This document shows, piece by piece, positions 26,001 to 33,510 of a stretch of 64,000 nucleotides of DNA. Position 1 is the first letter of the stretch. Each line of letters begins with the position of its first letter. Both the position numbers and the translations under genes were made by a program. The notes beneath the pieces were generated by a model that saw nothing but the letters and a program-made list of their open reading frames with translations, searched no databases and was not told the DNA's origin. This stretch comes from DASCOT01 sp965197275 (GTDB lineage Bacteria; Acidobacteriota; UBA890; WLXD01): assembly GCA_965197275.1 (NCBI GenBank), contig CBDAMQ010000028.1:310001-374000 (forward strand). Direction: 5' to 3'.

Positions 26001-26090
26001 GTGCAGCGAATCGGCCTGCTGAAAGTCGGTGGCGCGCCTGACCGTCCGGTCAGGCGCGGAGGGGCGGATGTACGCCGATACCTACCTTGA
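26001..26090 (+). CDS. 29-residue leader frame or amidotransferase remnant
   Basis: A strong GGAGGAA sequence precedes GTG at 26,001, opening MQRIGLLKVGGAPDRPVRRG and on to a TGA at 26,088-26,090 that overlaps the TTG start of the next gene (TTGA). The opening resembles the first strand of class I glutamine amidotransferases, so it may be a relic; alternatively it is a coupled leader peptide. A perfect inverted repeat lies inside it. Confidence 0.4.
   Translation: MQRIGLLKVGGAPDRPVRRGGADVRRYLP
26033..26058. repeat. Perfect 12-bp inverted repeat (hairpin or operator)
   Basis: Arms CGCGCCTGACCG and CGGTCAGGCGCG are exact reverse complements with two bases between. As RNA it could fold into an 11-bp stem with a GUCC loop, 29 bases before the start of the MBL-fold gene. 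No U-run follows, so it is not a typical terminator. Confidence 0.6.
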
Positions 26091-27574
26091 TCAAGAAACT
26101 GCTTTTCCTGCTCGGCGGCCTGATAGCGCTTGGCGTTGCCGCGACGGGACGTCCTCGTAACTTCACCGGTGCCGAAGAATACTGCCTGCGAGGCGAGTTC
26201 GATCTGAGTGCGCGGCTGCAGGGAATGCAAACGTCGCCGGGGGAGCGCTACCCGACGTACTGGTGCGTGGTGATCGAATCGAACAGCGACCGCGTTCGGT
26301 TCTCCGCTGCAGGTCGATCCAATCCGGATATGGAGGGCAGCTTCACCGTCAGCTACCTGGCGCCGGACCGTGTGCGCATCGTCAACGCCGAGGCACCGCC
26401 GGACGTCGAGTTCCGTGGCGCCATGGTTGCTGACGAAGCGCGGTCGCTGCGCCGCATTGATCCACTGCGGTTGGTGGCAGAGCTACAGGAGCATCCGGAA
26501 TGGATCGTTGAGGAGCGCGACGATGGCTGGCGCGACGTGCGCTGGCCGGGCGCCAATTCGATCGCCTCGGTACAGTTGAGGAACGAGCGTTTGAGGTCTG
26601 TCCGCACTTTCGCCGACCTGCCGCTGCGGGGGCGGGTACCCGTTGTGTGGAACTGGACGTGGTCGCCTGAGCACCCGGAGGGTGCGCTGGAGCTGGTTGT
26701 GGATGGACAGCAGTTCTTCAGCGCCAGCGGGCATCGGCGCTCGCTCACGGCGCAGGAGTACACGGACTTCTGGAGTGCGAGCGGCGGTCAGTCGCCGCGG
26801 GAGGTGCCGGGGAAAGCGTGGCCGGCGATCGTGCGCATGAGCGTCGAGACGCTCCAACCGGGGGTACATCTCGTACGTGGCGTGCGCACGGGATTTCATC
26901 ATCTCGTGGTCGAGACCGACGCCGGGTTGGTGGTCGCGGATGCGCCGGCCGGCTGGGTGGAGCTGCACCAGATTCCACCTGCCGATCTGGTTCCCGGTCT
27001 CGGCATCAGCGGACTGTCGGAGCGCTTCATCGACTACCTACGCCGCCAGTGGCCAGGTGTGCCGATCCGCGCTGTCGTGCTGACGCACGCGCATGACGAT
27101 CATGCCGGAGGAGGGAGGGCGTTCGCGGCTGCCGGCGCTGAGATCTACGCGCCGGCGGAGTCCGCGAGCTTCATCCAACAAGCATTGAACCGCAGCACGA
27201 TGCCCGAGGATCGGCTGTCGTTGGCCGGTGGTGAGCTGCGAGTACGACCCGTTGACTCCCGCATCGTGCTCGCCGATCCGGAACGGTCGGTCGAGTTGTT
27301 GCCGATGCGCCAGAATCCACATGTGGACGGGGCGCTTGGCGTCTACGTTCCCGCGGCAAGGATCTTCTTCCAGTCCGACATCCACGTGCCCAACAGCGAC
27401 GATCCGGCGCCGCGGGCCGACCGGTCTGCTACCGAGTGCTGGTTCGCCGCCTGGTCCAGTAGCCGACTCACAGCCGATACCGTCGTTCATAATTCCCATA
27501 CCACCGTGGCTCTCGAGGCTCGGCAGCTGGCCGGCTATCTCGAACATGCCGCGTGCGCGAGTCAGGTTCGATGA
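26087..27574 (+). CDS. Exported metallo-beta-lactamase-fold hydrolase
   Basis: 495 residues from a TTG start. An N-terminal signal helix (about 3-19) is followed by a beta-rich region (30-240) of unknown type and then the MBL domain: GVHLVRGVRTGFHHLVVETDAGLVVADAP, and the metal motif THAHDDHAGG (about residues 332-341). Further ligand candidates are in RIFFQSDIHVP and VVHNSHTT. The HxHxDH set is complete, so zinc binding is expected; substrate unknown. The frame overlaps the stop of a 29-residue leader (TTGA), implying coupling. Confidence 0.82.
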   Translation: MIKKLLFLLGGLIALGVAATGRPRNFTGAEEYCLRGEFDLSARLQGMQTSPGERYPTYWCVVIESNSDRVRFSAAGRSNPDMEGSFTVSYLAPDRVRIVNAEAPPDVEFRGAMVADEARSLRRIDPLRLVAELQEHPEWIVEERDDGWRDVRWPGANSIASVQLRNERLRSVRTFADLPLRGRVPVVWNWTWSPEHPEGALELVVDGQQFFSASGHRRSLTAQEYTDFWSASGGQSPREVPGKAWPAIVRMSVETLQPGVHLVRGVRTGFHHLVVETDAGLVVADAPAGWVELHQIPPADLVPGLGISGLSERFIDYLRRQWPGVPIRAVVLTHAHDDHAGGGRAFAAAGAEIYAPAESASFIQQALNRSTMPEDRLSLAGGELRVRPVDSRIVLADPERSVELLPMRQNPHVDGALGVYVPAARIFFQSDIHVPNSDDPAPRADRSATECWFAAWSSSRLTADTVVHNSHTTVALEARQLAGYLEHAACASQVR

Positions 27575-27670
27575 TGTTCTCGGCGGCACTCCCGATCGCG
27601 GCGACGTCAAGCAGACGAGAATCACCAGCACATCCGAGGGAATGGCGGTGCAACGGGAGACGAGACGACG

Positions 27671-27850
27671 ATGATTGAAATCAGAGAAAACAACGACGCG
27701 ACCCCAGTCTGTCCACATTGCTCGGATGCCATTGGGGAAATCTGGTTCCGCAAGCTCCCAGGCCTGCTCGGCCGCCGCTACGTCTACTTCTGCTCTGCCT
27801 GTCGGAAGGTGCTCGGGGTGTCGCACCGTAAGGGCTTCTGGATGGGATAG
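27671..27850 (+). CDS. Small zinc-ribbon protein (59 residues)
   Basis: Starts MIEIRENNDATPVCPHCSDA and ends SHRKGFWMG. The two CxxC pairs (CPHC and CSAC) 30 residues apart form one zinc ribbon; between them IWFRKLPGLLGRRYVYF is typical of a small conserved family whose members end in RKVLGVSHRKGFWMG. No function is known. It sits 97 bases after the MBL gene and 52 before the glycosyltransferase on the same strand. Confidence 0.75.
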   Translation: MIEIRENNDATPVCPHCSDAIGEIWFRKLPGLLGRRYVYFCSACRKVLGVSHRKGFWMG

Positions 27851-27901
27851 GGCGATTGATCGGCGCCTTTGTCTTGGTTTCGGGGTGCCGGCGCCAACAC
27901 G

Positions 27902-28705
27902 ATGCGTGACGACATCGACGATCGATCGAGCGCTGTCGATCCACCGGACCTCTCGATCGTTATCCCGGCGTGGAACGAAGAAGAGTGTTTGCAAGAGACG
28001 GTCGAGCGCATCGGCGCCGCGCTGCGCGTCAACGAGGCGAACGGGCTGACCTGGGAGATCATCGTCTGCGACAACGCCTCGACCGATCGCACGGCCGCGA
28101 TCGCACGTCGGGCCGGCGCCCGGGTGGTGTTCGAGCCCGAGCGCGGCATCGCCCGGGCTCGCAATACGGGGGCACGGGTTGCCGGGGGCGAGTGGCTGCT
28201 GTTCATCGACGCAGACTCGTATCCGCCTCCAGAGCTCCTGATCGACGTACGGATGCTGGTGGGCGGTGGACGCATCGTCGGTTGTGGCTCAACCGTGACG
28301 ACCACCAGCGGCACTTGGTGGATGAGGCTCAAACTGGAAAAGGACAATCTCGTCGTGCGGCTCCTGGGATTGACCGGAGGTGTGTTCCTCCTCTGCTGGC
28401 ACCAGGCGTTTCGGGCGATCGGCGGGTTCAGCGACGACCTGTATGCGTTCGAAGAGATCGATTTCGTGATTCGCTTGCGATGCTACGGCCTCGTTCGGGG
28501 ACTAGGCTTCCGAACTCTGCATCGGCATCCGGTCGTGACGTCCGCACGTACCAAGGGCGGAACCGAAGTCGAGTCGATGCTGACGATGGTCGTCTCCTAC
28601 TTGGGAGCGTTTGTGCTCCTGGTACTGCACACACTGCTTCCCAAGCCATTGCGCATCCCCGGGGGTCGGAAGCTCCTCCGTTTCTGGTATCCAACCCGCC
28701 GCTAG
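27902..28705 (+). CDS. Family 2 glycosyltransferase
   Basis: About 267 residues from the ATG at 27,902. GT-A signatures in order: LSIVIPAWNEEECLQETVE, IIVCDNASTDRT, FEPERGIARARNTG, LFIDADSYPPPEL (the DxD-type metal site as DAD), and the acceptor-side FSDDLYAFEEIDFVIRL. A C-terminal hydrophobic helix (about 230-250) probably anchors it at the membrane. It likely transfers an activated sugar to a lipid or glycan. No polysaccharide genes flank it. Confidence 0.88.
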   Translation: MRDDIDDRSSAVDPPDLSIVIPAWNEEECLQETVERIGAALRVNEANGLTWEIIVCDNASTDRTAAIARRAGARVVFEPERGIARARNTGARVAGGEWLLFIDADSYPPPELLIDVRMLVGGGRIVGCGSTVTTTSGTWWMRLKLEKDNLVVRLLGLTGGVFLLCWHQAFRAIGGFSDDLYAFEEIDFVIRLRCYGLVRGLGFRTLHRHPVVTSARTKGGTEVESMLTMVVSYLGAFVLLVLHTLLPKPLRIPGGRKLLRFWYPTRR

Positions 28706-28851
28706 CCACCGGAGTAGAGTTGGTGCGTATCGCCGGGGCGAGATTGACCTCTGAAGTAGAGCCAGAAGAAGCCACGATGATGGAAAACCGCGACCCGGTC
28801 GTCGAGACTGTTCGCTGATCCGCTCACGGTCCGGGCCTTAGGGAGGCTCGC

Positions 28852-29259
28852 ATGGAACCGATCGCCATCGTCACCGCATTCGTGGCCGCCTTGACCATCG
28901 CGGGCCGTGGCGGGTTGCTCTTCGCACCCGCCGCCACGGTCGACGTTTATCGGCGTATGACCTCGACCCTGCGGCGAGTCCGGATACTTGGAGGAGTTCT
29001 GCTGGTTCTGATAGCGGGCCCGCTGATCGTCACGGCGCGCCAGGCCCACCCGGACCACGCCGACACAACCATCTTGCTCGAGGGTCTGGGCTGGATCGGC
29101 GCCTTCGCCGGCGGTGTGCTCATTGCCGTCCCGGATCTCTACCAGCGGTTCGCGTTGTCGGTTTTCGACAAGGCTGCCGACCCCGTGCTCCGGGCTCTCG
29201 GCGCAGTCAACATTGCTTTCGGGCTCTTCCTCGGATGGGTCGCTTTCTTCGTCCTATAG
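28852..29259 (+). CDS. Four-helix membrane protein, unknown function
   Basis: 135 residues: helices about 5-25, 42-60, 75-95 and 112-134. The cytosolic loop has VDVYRRMTSTLRRVRILGG; the C-terminus reads NIAFGLFLGWVAFFVL. GGGAGGCTCGC precedes the ATG with a usable GGAGG. No named family recognised. The next gene on the other strand ends 8 bases away, so transcription converges there. Confidence 0.7.
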   Translation: MEPIAIVTAFVAALTIAGRGGLLFAPAATVDVYRRMTSTLRRVRILGGVLLVLIAGPLIVTARQAHPDHADTTILLEGLGWIGAFAGGVLIAVPDLYQRFALSVFDKAADPVLRALGAVNIAFGLFLGWVAFFVL

Positions 29260-29267
29260 CGATCGGA

Positions 29268-29600
29268 TCAGGCCTGCTCTTTCCGCTTTTTCGGCTTCGG
29301 AGTCGGAAGCTCAGTGGCGGTGATTCTCACCAGCTCACTCAACCACGCGGCGTCCTCGATCTGGTCCTCGATCAAGAGACTTGGTTTGGCACCGGGGTAG
29401 GGGGGAGCTTCTACCACCTCACCGATGAACGCGCGGCCGCCGTTGGTGGGCTTGATGAACAGCCGATTGTCGCAGATTACCCCGAAGAACTTGCTGGCAC
29501 TATAGAGGCCGAACTCACCAAACATGTGCTTGTAGGTAGCCTCGCAGTCCTCGGCGAGTTGGTCCACCACGTATTCGACGAAGCTCAGATCAGAGGCCAT
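29268..29600 (-). CDS. TfoX/Sxy N-terminal domain protein
   Basis: About 110 residues with the TfoX_N fold: LSFVEYVVDQLAEDCEATYKHMFGEFGLY (the MFG motif is diagnostic), GVICDNRLFIKPTNGG, then EAPPYPGAKPSLLIEDQIEDAAWLSELVRITA and a lysine-rich tail PKPKKRK. In gamma-proteobacteria the full-length TfoX/Sxy induces competence, but stand-alone N-terminal domains like this are common and of uncertain role. Confidence 0.85.
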   Translation of the reverse strand: MASDLSFVEYVVDQLAEDCEATYKHMFGEFGLYSASKFFGVICDNRLFIKPTNGGRAFIGEVVEAPPYPGAKPSLLIEDQIEDAAWLSELVRITATELPTPKPKKRKEQA

Positions 29601-29681
29601 TTCCAACACCGCTGAATTGGATTGAGTTGATCCTCGTTGCCGCGCTCAAATTACCGCACCGGGTCCGAGCTGGTAGGAGCA

Positions 29682-30209
29682 GTGAAGGTGTCCTTCGACA
29701 GTCAACCGACTCTGATCGGAGCACTGGTCACCCTCAGGCCGCTTCGCCCCGACGACTACCGTGAGCTCTATGCCGTTGCTGCCGATCCGCTGATCTGGGA
29801 GCAACACGCCGACAAGAATCGCCACGAAGAAGTGGTGTTTCGGGATTTCTTCGCCGAGTCGCTCGCGTCCCGCGGCGCCTTGCTGGTCACCGATGCTGAA
29901 ACCCGTCGCGTGATCGGTTCCTCGCGCTACTTCGGCTATCACGAGCAGGCAAGCGAGATCGAGATCGGCTGGACGTTTTTGGCGAGGTCGCACTGGGGCG
30001 GTAAGTACAACGGGGAGCTGAAGCAGCTCATGCTGAGCCACGCGTTCCGGGTGGTGGATTCCGTCGTGTTCTTCATCAGCCCGGACAACATCCGTTCCCA
30101 GCGGGCGGTAGAGCAGATCGGGGCTGTTCTGGAACCAGACTCCGACGCGGAGGGCCGGCTCGTTTATCGAGTCAACGCTATGCTCGTGCCATGCAGGTCA
30201 TCCGGCTGA
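29682..30209 (+). CDS. GNAT-family N-acetyltransferase (RimJ/RimL-like)
   Basis: About 175 residues. LVTLRPLRPDDYRELYAVAADPLIWEQH opens the RimJ-type fold, followed by EIEIGWTFLARSHWGGKYNGELKQLMLSHAF, which carries the acetyl-CoA loop, and NIRSQRAVEQIGAVLE. The GTG at 29,682 with AGGAG 5 bases upstream was chosen over a TTG 15 codons earlier. It overlaps the next acetyltransferase gene by 19 bases. Substrate unknown. Confidence 0.85.
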   Translation: MKVSFDSQPTLIGALVTLRPLRPDDYRELYAVAADPLIWEQHADKNRHEEVVFRDFFAESLASRGALLVTDAETRRVIGSSRYFGYHEQASEIEIGWTFLARSHWGGKYNGELKQLMLSHAFRVVDSVVFFISPDNIRSQRAVEQIGAVLEPDSDAEGRLVYRVNAMLVPCRSSG

Positions 30210-30712
30210 CGCCATCTCATGCTGCGGCCTACCGGGCTCTCATGCTTCAGGCCTACGCAGATGAGCCCGAGGCGTTCACGGCAACCGTGGCAGAACGCGA
30301 GCCGCTGCCGTTGGAATGGTGGGTGTCACGCGTCTCTGACAACCCCGAATCGAGTGAGCTTGTCCTAGGGGCGATCGCCGGCGCCCAGCTCGTTGGCGTT
30401 GCGGGTCTCAGGTTCGAGCGCCGCCCACGAACCAGGCATAAAGCGTCGCTGTTCGGCATGTGCGTGCTGGGTGAGTTCAGGGGGCAGGGGATCGCCCGGA
30501 CACTCGTCGAGGCGGCGATCGAGCAAGCCGAGTCAACGCCCGACACACACGTCGTCCAGCTCACGGTCACGGAGTCGAATGCAGCCGCACTGCGGCTCTA
30601 CGAATCTTGCGGTTTACTGCCCTTCGGTAGCGAGCCGTGCGCGATCAGAGTCGGTGACCGGTTCGTCGCCAAGGTCCACATGTGGCGCAGGGTAAGAGAT
30701 CAAGATGGCTGA
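30191..30712 (+). CDS. GNAT-family N-acetyltransferase
   Basis: 173 residues: IRLTPSHAAAYRALMLQAYADEPEAF, then ASLFGMCVLGEFRGQGIARTLVEAAI with the FRGQGIA acetyl-CoA loop, and LTVTESNAAALRLYESCGLLPFGSEP. A standard single GNAT domain. The gene begins inside the end of the preceding acetyltransferase and ends inside a coupled 49-residue frame, so all belong to one transcript. Confidence 0.87.
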   Translation: MQVIRLTPSHAAAYRALMLQAYADEPEAFTATVAEREPLPLEWWVSRVSDNPESSELVLGAIAGAQLVGVAGLRFERRPRTRHKASLFGMCVLGEFRGQGIARTLVEAAIEQAESTPDTHVVQLTVTESNAAALRLYESCGLLPFGSEPCAIRVGDRFVAKVHMWRRVRDQDG

Positions 30713-30854
30713 CGGCCACTCGGTGAAAGGACTCGACGAGTTGGCCCCTCGGGTACGGGATCTCGATGCGATACCGGGTTCCGATGACAACACCATCGAT
30801 TCGAAGCTCTTGGCCACCGGTTTGAAGAAGTCGGAGCGCGAGATGCGAACGTGA
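30705..30854 (+). CDS. 49-residue protein coupled between acetyltransferase and methyltransferase
   Basis: Reads MADGHSVKGLDELAPRVRDL to MRT. It overlaps the acetyltransferase end by 8 bases and its stop overlaps the methyltransferase start (GTGA). Acidic front, basic end, no signal or helix pattern that I recognise. The tight double overlap is the main reason to treat it as real; it could instead be a remnant. Confidence 0.5.
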   Translation: MADGHSVKGLDELAPRVRDLDAIPGSDDNTIDSKLLATGLKKSEREMRT

Positions 30855-31735
30855 AGCTGGCGGACCTTGGGGCCCGGGAGGAGGTCGTGCCTTGGGCCGC
30901 CGGCGGCAAGATTCCCTGGCACGAGCCTGCCTTCAGCAAACGCATGCTGCGGGCGCATTTGTCGCAGGAGCACGACCGGGCGAGCCGACGGCTCGAGATC
31001 ATCGACAAGCATGTCGCCTGGGTCCATCAGTATGTGCTGGGGGCGACCACGGCGCGGATCCTGGATCTCGGCTGCGGTCCCGGCTTCTACGCCACGCGCT
31101 TGGCGCGACTAGGCCACTCGTGCGTCGGAATCGATGTATCGCCGGCGTCCATTGAGCATGCGCGATCCGAGGCCGATCGGGAGAGGCTTTCCTGCGAGTA
31201 TCGTCTCGACGATCTCGCGGCGGCCGACCTGGGTACTGGCTTTGACCTCGTGCTGTTCACCTTCGGCGAGCTCAACTGCTTCCCTCCCGCCGACGCCGAG
31301 GCGATCCTGGCCAAGGCGCGCCATGCGCTCTCACCTGGCGGCGCCCTGGTGGTGGAAGCTCACACGGAGCAGCTCGTGCGGTCGCTTGGCGAACAGGAGC
31401 CAACCTGGTTCAGCGCCTCGCAGGGCATCTTTTCCGATGCGCCGCACCTGTGCCTGCGCGAAGGCGACTGGCATCCTGATTCCCGCGCTGCCACCGAGCG
31501 GTATCTTGTCGTTTCTCTCGCCTCGAGCGAAGTCGCCAGCTACGTGAACACCACTCAAGCGTATTCCGACGGTGAGTACGTCGACGCGCTGCAGCGTGCC
31601 GGTTTCGCCGAGGTCGAGCGTCATCGTTCTCTTACGGGTGACGCGGCCGACTCCGACGACGGCCTCTTTGTCCTCGTGGCCCGCGCCGGCGGAACCCCTG
31701 GCACGGCGATGGAGATCACCGTATGTGAGCCGTGA
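30851..31735 (+). CDS. Class I SAM-dependent methyltransferase
   Basis: 294 residues from a GTG coupled to the preceding small frame. KIPWHEPAFSKRMLRAHLSQEHDRASR leads to motif I ILDLGCGPGFYATRLARLGH, acidic motif II CVGIDVSPAS, then FDLVLFTFGELNCFP and LSPGGALVVEAH. The helical lead sequence resembles a clade of soil-bacterial methyltransferases with unknown acceptor. The last 80 residues (YLVVSLASSEVASYVNTTQAYSDGEYVDAL) form the usual cap. Confidence 0.87.
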   Translation: MKLADLGAREEVVPWAAGGKIPWHEPAFSKRMLRAHLSQEHDRASRRLEIIDKHVAWVHQYVLGATTARILDLGCGPGFYATRLARLGHSCVGIDVSPASIEHARSEADRERLSCEYRLDDLAAADLGTGFDLVLFTFGELNCFPPADAEAILAKARHALSPGGALVVEAHTEQLVRSLGEQEPTWFSASQGIFSDAPHLCLREGDWHPDSRAATERYLVVSLASSEVASYVNTTQAYSDGEYVDALQRAGFAEVERHRSLTGDAADSDDGLFVLVARAGGTPGTAMEITVCEP

Positions 31736-31858
31736 CTTCAGGGGGCAGCTGGGTCTTGGCGACGGCGGGGTTCCCGACCTGGACGCTTCCTCGCCTACGT
31801 TTGCCCCATGGTCGACTACCACCCCTGGCCTACAGCAGCGCCGAGTGTCAGACAGAGC

Positions 31859-32383
31859 CTAGCGCTTCCGGGCGACGACGAACGAGCTCGGAATCGATCC
31901 CTCGAGAACTTCAGACTCGAGGATCTGAAAGCCGGTGGCAGTCATCAGCTCGCTAACGGCGGAAATCTTGAACGGCTTCAGATATGACAGGAGTCCGACC
32001 GTGCTGATGATGGGAACGAGGGTCCGCATCAGGACTCCAGCCTCTCCCAGGCACGGGGTTTCGCACACCATCAGGCCTTCTGGTTTCAGTAACTTCCGTG
32101 CGCAGTGCACGTTGGTGACGCCGAGCGCGCGCGCTCTTTCGTTCGCCAGGTCGATCATCCCGGCGGAGGCATCAATTGCGTGGACCTCCTTCACATCGGC
32201 GGCGATCTTGTGGGCGACGACCCCTGTTCCACAGGCGTAGTCCAAGACCGTGTCGTCCGCCTTCAGGTACTTCGCGAAACGCCCAACGGCCCGTCCATGA
32301 GCCTCGTCCTCCTGCGCCTGCTCGTCGTATTTCCTGGCTCTCCAGTCCCAGAACCAATCTGACTTCGTCATTGCTTGCTGCAT
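31859..32383 (-). CDS. Class I SAM methyltransferase with an apparent internal deletion
   Basis: 174 residues. Motif I is intact (TVLDYACGTGVVAHKI, then VHAIDASAGMIDLANERA). At about residue 94 the sequence jumps from TNVHCA to RKLLKPEGLMVCETPCLGE. In relatives some 40 residues, including the central strand (FDVVLAFNVLHLL type), lie between these points. The reading frame is kept, so a clean in-frame deletion (seam near 32,100) may have removed part of the SAM fold. Activity is doubtful. Confidence 0.75.
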   Translation of the reverse strand: MQQAMTKSDWFWDWRARKYDEQAQEDEAHGRAVGRFAKYLKADDTVLDYACGTGVVAHKIAADVKEVHAIDASAGMIDLANERARALGVTNVHCARKLLKPEGLMVCETPCLGEAGVLMRTLVPIISTVGLLSYLKPFKISAVSELMTATGFQILESEVLEGSIPSSFVVARKR

Positions 32384-32446
32384 GAGTTGCCCTCTGTGTC
32401 TGTGCCAGTTGCCGCGAACCGTGAGATGCGCCTAGGCGTCCGCTGC

Positions 32447-33427
32447 TCAGACGGTGACGACCACCTTTCCGCGAGCGTGGCCTTCCTCGAGGTATCGAAT
32501 TGCCTCGGGGACCTCGCGCAGCTCATAGCGCCTGTCGATGATTGGCCTGATCGTCCCTGACTCGACAAGCTCCTTCAGGACGAGGAGATCGGCGCAGTTC
32601 TTCTTCGCCATCAGCATGACGAGGTTCTGACTTGCGAACCTCGATCTCGCGAGCACCATGAGGCCTCGCCTCATCGGTCCGAGCCAGCGCCCGTCGTCGA
32701 AGGATCCTACGAAGACGTAGGTGCCGTCGGCTGTCAACATCCGCCGGCAGTCGGAGAGCGAGCGGCTCCCGATCGCATCGAACATCAGGTCATACAGCTG
32801 GCCGCCGTCGACGAAATCGTCGCGGGTATAGTCGATCACCTCGTTGGCGCCGAGGGAGCGGACCAACTCGACGTTCCTGGTGCTGCAGACGCCGGTCACA
32901 TTGGCTCCGAACGACTTCGCGATCTGAACCGCGAACGTGCCTACACCTCCCGCAGCCCCGTTGATGAGGACCCTCTGGTCTGGCTCGATCCCGCCCGCGT
33001 CGCGGAGGCCCTGCAGCGCTGTAAGCCCGGCGAGCGGCACGGCCGCCGCTTGCTCGAACGTCAAATTGGTGGGCTTCGGCACCAGCCAATCCTGGGGAAC
33101 GCATGCGTACTCGCCGAAGCTGCCCTGGCCGCTCCCGCCGATGATCCCGAACACCTCATCGCCGACACGCAGCCGCGTCACTTGCTTACCGATTGCCTCG
33201 ATCCGTCCGGCGACGTCGGCGCCCAGACCTTTGTACTTCGGCTTGAGCAGGCCCGACATCATGCGCATGACGTATGGCTTGCCGCGCATGAAGTGCCAGT
33301 CGTAGGGATTGGCAGAAGCAGCGTGGATTCGCACCAAGACGTCACCTTCGGTGACGGCTGGCTTGTCGACCTCGCGGAGTTGCAATACCTCTGGCGAGCC
33401 GTACGTGTCGTAGACGATTGCCTCCAT
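32447..33427 (-). CDS. NAD(P)-dependent alcohol dehydrogenase/quinone reductase (intact)
   Basis: About 326 residues from the ATG at 33,427. The same family as the two broken copies at 14,299 and 20,365: AIVYDTYGSPEVLQLREVDKP, ASANPYDWHFMRG, GADVAGRIEAIG, VLINGAAGGVGTFAVQIAK, SLGANEVIDYTRDDFVDGG, and the terminal GKVVVTV. No zinc ligands; an NADPH:quinone reductase-like activity is likely. Its frame is open through the segment where both paralogues shift. Its upstream region borders the broken permease gene's 3' end. Confidence 0.88.
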   Translation of the reverse strand: MEAIVYDTYGSPEVLQLREVDKPAVTEGDVLVRIHAASANPYDWHFMRGKPYVMRMMSGLLKPKYKGLGADVAGRIEAIGKQVTRLRVGDEVFGIIGGSGQGSFGEYACVPQDWLVPKPTNLTFEQAAAVPLAGLTALQGLRDAGGIEPDQRVLINGAAGGVGTFAVQIAKSFGANVTGVCSTRNVELVRSLGANEVIDYTRDDFVDGGQLYDLMFDAIGSRSLSDCRRMLTADGTYVFVGSFDDGRWLGPMRRGLMVLARSRFASQNLVMLMAKKNCADLLVLKELVESGTIRPIIDRRYELREVPEAIRYLEEGHARGKVVVTV

Positions 33428-33510
33428 GTCACGGTTCCTACATATCGTGGGGATGTTCGCGTGCATAGGCGGCCCGTCCCGCCAAGAGTTCACTCAGGCG
33501 GGGGCAGCAG

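Noticed and set aside
28723..28818. 31-codon GTG frame between the glycosyltransferase and a membrane protein
   Set aside because: No ribosome-binding site and no pattern beyond random expectation.
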